Positions 31,703 through 36,628 of a stretch of DNA of 36,628 bases are shown in pieces. Both the position numbers and the translations under genes were made by a program. The first letter of the stretch is position 1. Every line of letters starts with the position of its first letter. The stretch lies in contig JAUIDY010000061.1 in the NCBI GenBank assembly GCA_030428385.1, positions 1-36,628 on the forward strand. Reading direction: 5' to 3'. The notes under the pieces are model-generated. The model made no database searches and was not told the origin of the DNA. It saw nothing but the letters and a program-made list of their open reading frames with translations. This DNA comes from Rhodothermia bacterium (GTDB lineage Bacteria > Bacteroidota > Rhodothermia > Rhodothermales > JAAAOL01).

Positions 31703-33886
31703 ATGACCAACACTGCTTCGCCACCTGCTGGACGTTTTGGCACCTTCAAAGGGGTGTTTACCCCTAATGTCCTCACCATCCTGGGCATTATTCTCTTTCT
31801 GAGGACCGGCTGGGTGGTTGGGCAGGCAGGACTCTGGGGCTCGTTGATCATCATTGCCCTCGCGAACGCCATTTCGTTCATGACAGGGCTGTCCCTCTCG
31901 GCCATTGCGACAAGCATGGACGTGAAAGCAGGGGGAAACTATTACCTCATCTCGCGCTCCCTGGGTCTTGAAATTGGCGGAGCCATCGGGATCCCGCTGT
32001 ATCTGTCTCAGGCCATTTCGGTGGCGTTCTACATCATCGGGTTCACCGAGGCCATCGGAAGCCTTGCCTTTTTTGCCGCGCTGGACCCCCGGTTGCTGTC
32101 CACCGGTGTTGCGCTCGTATTTGTGGCAATCGCCTATGTGGGAGCTGACTTTGCCTTGCGCATCCAATATGGCATCCTGGCGATTCTCGTTGCCGCCTTG
32201 ATATCCTTTTTTACGGGGGGATGGGGTGATTTCGTCAGTCCCAACTTACAGCCTCAATACACCGACGGCATCAGTTTCTGGATTGTATTCGCCGTCTTCT
32301 TCCCTGCTGTCACGGGCATCGAGGTGGGCATCAGCCTGTCGGGCGACTTAAAGGACCCCAGCCGCAGCATCCCGCTAGGAACCATCGCCTCCATTGTGAT
32401 AACCACGGTGGTGTATGTGGCCACGGCATTGTGGTTTGCCTTTCAACTTACCGCCGAGGAGTTGATCACCAACACCCTGGCGATGGAGCAGATTGCCAGC
32501 CTTCCGATCCTCATTCTGGCTGGGGTGGCCGCCTCTACCTTGTCCTCGGCGTTGGGCAGCGTGCTGGCTGCGCCGCGTACGTTGCAGGCCATCTCCCGCG
32601 ACCGGGTCACGCCCCGGTGGATGGCAGGGCAATTGGGCAGCGCCACAGAGCCCCGGGTGGCCGTGCTGCTGACAGGGGTGGTGGCGGTGGGCATCATCTG
32701 GCTGGGCGACCTCGACTTTGTGGCTCCCATCATCACCATGTTTTTCCTCAACACCTACGGCATGGTGAACCTGGTGGCGGCTATCGAGCGCCTGGTGGGC
32801 AACCCCAGCTATCGGCCCCGCTTCAAGGTGCCGCTGGTGGTTTCGCTGCTTGGTGCGGTAGGGTGCTACGGGGCGATGTTTCTCATCAACGCCCCCGCCA
32901 CCATTGCGGCCATCGTCATTTCCTACGGCATTTTCTTCGCCCTTAGTCGGCGGCGCATGGTGCGCACCTGGGGGGATGTCCGAAGCGGCATCTGGACCTC
33001 GTTGGCCCGGTACGCCCTTTTGAACCTGGAGCGGCGACCGCCACAAGTAGGGCGTAACTGGCGGCCTAACATTGTGGTTTATACGGGCCAGCCGCACAAC
33101 CGCGAACACCTCGTGATGCTATCGGAATGGCTGAGCCTGGGACGGGGTATTGTGACGTTTGTCCAACTTATTACGGCGGGCGGCGCCGACAAGGCCAAGC
33201 TGCGCCGCATGGCCGAGAAACGCATCCGCAGCTACATTGCCGACCGGCGCATGGCTGCCTTTGCGGAAGCAGAAGTGGTACCCGATTTCGCCCGCGGCGC
33301 GGTTGCGGTGGCGCAGGCTATGGGAATCGGTAAGCTAGAAACCAATACCGTGCTCATGGGCTGGAGCCGTGCTCAAACGGGACGTGCTACGCTGATGAAC
33401 GTCTTGCACGACCTCGCGGCGCTCGATATGTCGGTGCTGTTCCTCAACGTGGACGCCGAGAAAGGCTTTGGTAAAAAGCAGGTGATCAACGTGTGGTGGG
33501 GTGGTCGCGGCGGCAACGCCGAGTTGATGGTGCTGCTTGGCTACCTGATTAGTCGCCACAACGACTGGCATGACGCCGAACTGCGCCTCTCGCGTATCAT
33601 CGAGCACGCCGATGGAGAAGCCCAAACACGGGATCACATGAATCAGCTCCTGGAGGAAGCCCGGGTGGAGGCCACGCCTAACATTGTGGTACATAACAAC
33701 CCCAACCAGAAACTAACCGACCTGTTTGCCGAACATAGCGCGGATGTAGACCTCACCATCCTTGGTATGCAAGTGCCGACAGCCGCCCACGCGGAGACGT
33801 ATGGAGAACGCCTTGAAACATTGGCCGAAGCCGTAGGCACCGTATTGCTCGTCTATAATGCCCAGAAGGAAAATCAATTCCTGTAA
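31703..33886 (+). CDS. NKCC/SLC12-like cation-chloride cotransporter
   Basis: 727 aa. The first 420 residues are an APC-fold transporter with about 12 TM segments. TM1 GVFTPNVLTILGIILFLRTG (17-36) and GNYYLISRSLG (about 78-88) are close to the Na-K-Cl cotransporter core. The last 300 residues are a soluble cytoplasmic domain (about 430-727) with a USP-like pattern (PNIVVYTGQPHNREHLV; TPNIVVHNNPNQ; ILGMQV; TVLLVYNA), as in archaeal and bacterial CCC proteins. Likely moves Cl- with Na+ and/or K+ for volume or osmotic control, but an amino-acid substrate is not excluded. ATG 31703. Confidence 0.88.
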   Translation: MTNTASPPAGRFGTFKGVFTPNVLTILGIILFLRTGWVVGQAGLWGSLIIIALANAISFMTGLSLSAIATSMDVKAGGNYYLISRSLGLEIGGAIGIPLYLSQAISVAFYIIGFTEAIGSLAFFAALDPRLLSTGVALVFVAIAYVGADFALRIQYGILAILVAALISFFTGGWGDFVSPNLQPQYTDGISFWIVFAVFFPAVTGIEVGISLSGDLKDPSRSIPLGTIASIVITTVVYVATALWFAFQLTAEELITNTLAMEQIASLPILILAGVAASTLSSALGSVLAAPRTLQAISRDRVTPRWMAGQLGSATEPRVAVLLTGVVAVGIIWLGDLDFVAPIITMFFLNTYGMVNLVAAIERLVGNPSYRPRFKVPLVVSLLGAVGCYGAMFLINAPATIAAIVISYGIFFALSRRRMVRTWGDVRSGIWTSLARYALLNLERRPPQVGRNWRPNIVVYTGQPHNREHLVMLSEWLSLGRGIVTFVQLITAGGADKAKLRRMAEKRIRSYIADRRMAAFAEAEVVPDFARGAVAVAQAMGIGKLETNTVLMGWSRAQTGRATLMNVLHDLAALDMSVLFLNVDAEKGFGKKQVINVWWGGRGGNAELMVLLGYLISRHNDWHDAELRLSRIIEHADGEAQTRDHMNQLLEEARVEATPNIVVHNNPNQKLTDLFAEHSADVDLTILGMQVPTAAHAETYGERLETLAEAVGTVLLVYNAQKENQFL

Positions 33887-33990
33887 TTCGCTCCCTCTGT
33901 TGATCTTTGCTTCATCCCTATACCTGCTGGAACCCAGGGGAGCGCCTTGTATTTTATGACCCGCATTCCTTCAGGTATCCGAAGCTGGTC

Positions 33991-34743
33991 ATGAGCAATT
34001 TCCGCCTACCGATCTTCTTTTGCTTCCTTCTGGGCTCTTGTTTTCTAGGAAGCATCGGTGTTCCTGACGCGGTAGCTCAAGACTCCGCTTTTGAAGAAGA
34101 GGCGGTGGTTGTGGAAAGTAGCGGCTGGGAACTCGTGGGTGACCTGATGCTTCCGCCTACCCAAGCCCCTGTTCCCGGCGTCTTGCTTCTCCACAAGGCC
34201 AATGGCGAACGATCGGTATATCGTCCCCTGGCGCTGGAACTGGCGGAACGGGGCATTGCCTCGCTGCGACTCGACCTCCGAGGACACGGCGAAAGCACCA
34301 ACCAGGGCCGGTTTGAACCAGGGGGGGAAGCCCCAAGCCCGTTAATCTGGGATGCCGAAGCCGACGTTGCGGCGGCGTTTTCCTTCTTGCAATCACATCC
34401 ACGGTTTGATGCAGAACGGATTGGAGTGATTGGCAGCAGCTACAGCGGCGAAGAAATGGCAGAGGCAGGGCGGCTACATGGCTATGCAAAGGCGTATGTC
34501 GCCATTTCTCCCGGCTCGTTTAGTGAAGCATCGATCACAAGCATGGATACGAGCGGGGTCGCGTGGCTGTTTGTGGCGTCCAAAAACGAACGCTATGTAA
34601 AAGACATCACCGAAGCCGTCCTTGCCCAGAGCGAATCTTCCGAAGTGATTATCGTCCCGGGCACCAAACACGCCACCGATATTCTAATCGACAACCCGGA
34701 AATGGCCGAACGGGTGGCCGTATGGCTGACCCACCACTTGTAA
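33991..34743 (+). CDS. Exported alpha/beta hydrolase (dienelactone-hydrolase-like)
   Basis: 250 aa from ATG 33991; the frame begins at a TTG 28 codons earlier, which is rejected because a clear signal peptide starts here (about 1-30, ending DAVAQD). Alpha/beta-hydrolase features: GVLLLHKANGERSVY (63-77), RLDLRGHGES (93-102), nucleophile elbow GVIGSSYSGEE with Ser150, and VPGTKHATD with the likely catalytic His. The elbow reads GSSYS where most relatives have GxSxG. Substrate unknown. The gene after it starts 42 nt downstream. Confidence 0.85.
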   Translation: MSNFRLPIFFCFLLGSCFLGSIGVPDAVAQDSAFEEEAVVVESSGWELVGDLMLPPTQAPVPGVLLLHKANGERSVYRPLALELAERGIASLRLDLRGHGESTNQGRFEPGGEAPSPLIWDAEADVAAAFSFLQSHPRFDAERIGVIGSSYSGEEMAEAGRLHGYAKAYVAISPGSFSEASITSMDTSGVAWLFVASKNERYVKDITEAVLAQSESSEVIIVPGTKHATDILIDNPEMAERVAVWLTHHL

Positions 34744-34784
34744 GCAGTGGTAGACCTGCCCCGGGGAAATTTTTTCTACGAAGT

Positions 34785-35633
34785 ATGCCGGAACGCACCT
34801 ATTCTGAAGAAGAAGTAGCAGCGCTCCTTGAGCGGGCGGCCGAGTTGCACCTGAAATCAGCGGACCACGCGGATCATAAGGCCGGGCTTACCCTACGTGA
34901 GCTTGAAGCCATTGCTTCGGAAGCAGGGATTGATCCGGCCTTGCTGCGGCAGGCTGCCCAAGAGCTTGAAAAGCCTTCGCGTACCCTACTTGATGCCCCC
35001 GCCAACACGTCAGCAACCCACCTGTATGAAGAACGCTGGGTACCCGGCACCCTAACCACCGACGAATGGGAAGACATCGTGGCCGAACTGCGCCACCGAT
35101 ACGACACCGACATGGGAACGGCTATGGGTATGCCCGGCTACGGCGTGGGCAAAATAGAGCAGATCGGGCGCACACTCGAATGGCGGCATACCAGCATGTC
35201 GGGGGTGGAAACGCGGGTGATGATCCGTCAGCGCGGCGAGGGCATGCGGATTCGGTTGAGCCGACGGGTGGGTTGGGCAAGTTCAATGACAGAATCGATC
35301 ACCCTTGGCACTATCGCCGCTGGCCTAGCAGCCTTGATTGCAGGAGCGGTCAGTAAATCGTTGGGACTGGGACTCGGAGTTCTGTTTGTGGTGCTGATCT
35401 CCTGCATCCCCTTGATTTATTTGCTGGACCAAAAATGGCGGGCAAAAAAGCACCGTGACCTTGCTGAGCTCGCGGATCGAATTGCCCACTTGGCAACTGC
35501 GGACGACGCCACTTCTTCCAGCGAACAGTCATTGGCAGCGTCTACTCCCCATCCTCCCCTCCTCGACGACTCCCCAGAAATTCAGGAAGCTCTTCCTGGC
35601 GAACCCACACCTAGCCGCAGGCGCGTGCGTTAG
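34785..35633 (+). CDS. Two-TM protein of unknown function
   Basis: 282 aa from ATG 34785. The N-terminal segment (about 4-62) YSEEEVAALLERAAEL ... GLTLRELEAIASEAGIDPAL is a helical module I have seen at the start of membrane proteins from related bacteria, but I cannot name the family. A beta-rich middle (about 78-162) is followed by two adjacent TM segments (about 168-186 and 190-212) and a Ser/Pro-rich tail. Topology would place both termini in the cytoplasm. No catalytic motif. Possibly paired with the upstream hydrolase. Confidence 0.75.
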   Translation: MPERTYSEEEVAALLERAAELHLKSADHADHKAGLTLRELEAIASEAGIDPALLRQAAQELEKPSRTLLDAPANTSATHLYEERWVPGTLTTDEWEDIVAELRHRYDTDMGTAMGMPGYGVGKIEQIGRTLEWRHTSMSGVETRVMIRQRGEGMRIRLSRRVGWASSMTESITLGTIAAGLAALIAGAVSKSLGLGLGVLFVVLISCIPLIYLLDQKWRAKKHRDLAELADRIAHLATADDATSSSEQSLAASTPHPPLLDDSPEIQEALPGEPTPSRRRVR

Positions 35634-35792
35634 TCGTTTTAGTTGCCAACCCCTTGTCCTCTTGGACATTAGATCGCCACGAATCACGCGTAGGACCAGG
35701 CTTACAGGATAATGGGGCTTTCTCCGCTACCGATGCCCCTATTGTTTTTCCTTCCTTAGGTAAGGATCTGGCACGAATCCATCGCCTTTTCC

Positions 35793-35822
35793 TTGCAATC
35801 AGTGTTTGGTAATCAATATTCT
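35793..35822 (+). promoter_or_regulatory. Putative sigma70-like promoter of the small orphan gene
   Basis: TTGCAA (35793-35798), an 18-nt spacer and TATTCT (35817-35822) precede ATG 35837 by 14 nt, so the transcript would be nearly leaderless. Confidence 0.4.
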
Positions 35823-35836
35823 GAGCGGGGTCATCT

Positions 35837-36103
35837 ATGTGCAGTGAAAACTTCCTCCCTCCTCTTCAGCCTTTAATTGCACTCGCAAAAGCAGCTGGCT
35901 TACCGTTTGAAGTTGTTGATCGCGGCATTTTTGTTGAGGTTAACTTTGACGGGATTCATGCATCCTTGAGCAACCGACAAGCCCGTATTTTTCTTGATGC
36001 CACCCTGAATTCTTCCCCTGACACCGCTTCATTCACACGCCAACATCTTCAGTACCGACGTTCGTTTCTTGTGCCATGGGATGAAGCGGTCCGCCCAAAC
36101 TGA
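35837..36103 (+). CDS. Small orphan protein
   Basis: 88 aa, not recognised. N-terminal part LPPLQPLIALAKAAGLPFEV followed by a likely beta-hairpin (DRGIFVEVNFDGIHASLS) and a charged C-terminal tail. No signal peptide, TM or Cys pair beyond Cys2. A promoter-like sequence sits just upstream. It lies between the two-TM gene and tRNA-Gly with nothing co-directional after it. Moderate confidence that it is translated. Confidence 0.5.
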   Translation: MCSENFLPPLQPLIALAKAAGLPFEVVDRGIFVEVNFDGIHASLSNRQARIFLDATLNSSPDTASFTRQHLQYRRSFLVPWDEAVRPN

Positions 36104-36153
36104 GTCCGCTTGCCATGCGGGGCACGTCCCCGATGACCATCTGCCCCAAACCA

Positions 36154-36192
36154 AACAAAAAAGCGCCGACTCCACGAATGGAACCGGCGCTT
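36154..36192 (-). terminator. Terminator of tRNA-Gly
   Basis: On the minus strand AAGCGCCG pairs with CGGCGCTT (36192-36185 and 36168-36161). An inner TCCA/TGGA pair closes on a four-nt loop, and a T-rich run (36160-36154) follows. Confidence 0.85.
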
Positions 36193-36193
36193 G

Positions 36194-36268
<75 letters not shown>

Positions 36269-36289
36269 ATTTTTCTGGTAAGGGCTGCA

Positions 36290-36319
36290 AGTATAGCCCT
36301 CTGCCTGTATGTTTGTCAA
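36290..36319 (-). promoter_or_regulatory. Promoter of tRNA-Gly
   Basis: On the minus strand a consensus TTGACA (36319-36314), an 18-nt spacer and TATACT (36295-36290), the latter also reading TATACTTG, close to the Bacteroidota -7 element. The tRNA starts about 21 nt downstream. Confidence 0.7.
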
Positions 36320-36408
36320 CCCCTGCGACTGACTTCATGCGAAGTCCTAAAACCCCTTATTCTCAGCCGCATGGACCCAGAAAACGAGACCCGCTGCCAA
36401 CGGTTCCG

Positions 36409-36628
36409 CTAAAACCCGATGCGGCGACGCGGGGAAAAATTGGGGGGCTCCGCCGTCCGTTCCATGGTGTAGGTTATACTAAACGGGCGGGCTTCCATCG
36501 CTTCCCAGAATGCCCGTCCTGCCTCGTTGGCGGCCAGCACCCCCACTCGGATCCGTTGTGCCCCGAGTTCATCGGGTACTGGAAGCCCGCCGCGAGCGTG
36601 AGCGCCTCGTCCGCCGACCGCTGCGACA
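36409..36628 (-). CDS. C-terminal part of a GNAT-type acetyltransferase
   Basis: Minus-strand frame open from the window edge to TAG at 36411. The end reads GAQRIRVGVLAANEAGRAFW then EAMEARPFSITYTMER, the motif-A/B end of GNAT N-acetyltransferases (VLAxNExGRxFWExMGF). Substrate unknown. The first about 13 codons visible (VAAVGGRGAHARGG) look less like a GNAT and use a different third-base pattern. A different frame (SADEALTLAAGF) has almost all-G/C third positions, so a frameshift near 36560-36590 is possible. Confidence 0.5.
   Translation of the reverse strand, partial: VAAVGGRGAHARGGLPVPDELGAQRIRVGVLAANEAGRAFWEAMEARPFSITYTMERTAEPPNFSPRRRIGF

Noticed and set aside
34563-34784. 74-codon upstream extension of the two-TM gene
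   Set aside because: Overlaps the end of the hydrolase gene in another frame and is Arg/His-rich; ATG 34785 follows the hydrolase stop.

Overview
The window looks like a chromosomal segment of a Rhodothermia/Bacteroidota-grade bacterium, probably marine or halotolerant (a relative of Salinibacter/Rhodothermus). The grounds are: moderately GC-rich DNA, almost no Shine-Dalgarno sequences, a few TAnnTTTG-type -7 promoter elements, a DksA/TraR protein with a degenerate zinc finger, very acidic proteins, a K+-dependent membrane pyrophosphatase and an NKCC-like transporter. This is inference from gene content; no 16S gene is present.

Layout, left to right. (1) 1-504, minus: the start of a 2-oxo-acid dehydrogenase E2 gene with two lipoyl domains that are partly identical at DNA level. 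(2) 704-5436, minus: hppA (pyrophosphatase), then pth, rplY/ctc and prs (transcribed prs->rplY->pth), then tRNA-Gln. (3) 5774-8620, plus: amino-acid racemase, glycosyltransferase, exported thioredoxin and a small DUF1508 protein. (4) 8677-25929, all minus: a 17-kb directional array. Read in the direction of transcription it is ABC ATPase - FtsX-type permease - CPXCG protein - YggS - DivIVA - purine nucleoside phosphorylase - four-helix-bundle protein - IleRS - DksA-like - LspA - LepA - unknown exported protein - signal peptidase I - ECF sigma factor. (5) 25975-26711, plus: TesA-like esterase, divergent from the ABC ATPase. (6) 26727-28507, minus: hemE and an RluA-type pseudouridine synthase, overlapping by 4 nt. 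(7) 28623-36103, plus: polyprenol/diacylglycerol kinase-like protein, lipase, two envelope proteins, NKCC-like transporter, exported alpha/beta hydrolase, a two-TM unknown and a small orphan. (8) 36196-36628, minus: tRNA-Gly with a textbook promoter and terminator, and the end of a GNAT acetyltransferase.

Most genes are housekeeping: translation (IleRS, LepA, Pth, bL25, two tRNAs), envelope export and lipoprotein maturation (LepB, LspA, ABC/TesA), division or polarity (DivIVA, YggS), and nucleotide and haem metabolism. I see no phage, CRISPR array, insertion sequence or clear defence system. The best leads are the IleRS with a swapped GIHH signature, the giant acidic DivIVA with a 15-bp tandem repeat, the Firmicutes-like yggS-divIVA-ileS-dksA-lspA order with two inserted genes, the unknown gene that is in frame with lepB across one TAG, and intrinsic terminators sitting 17-18 nt upstream of the lspA and lepA start codons.
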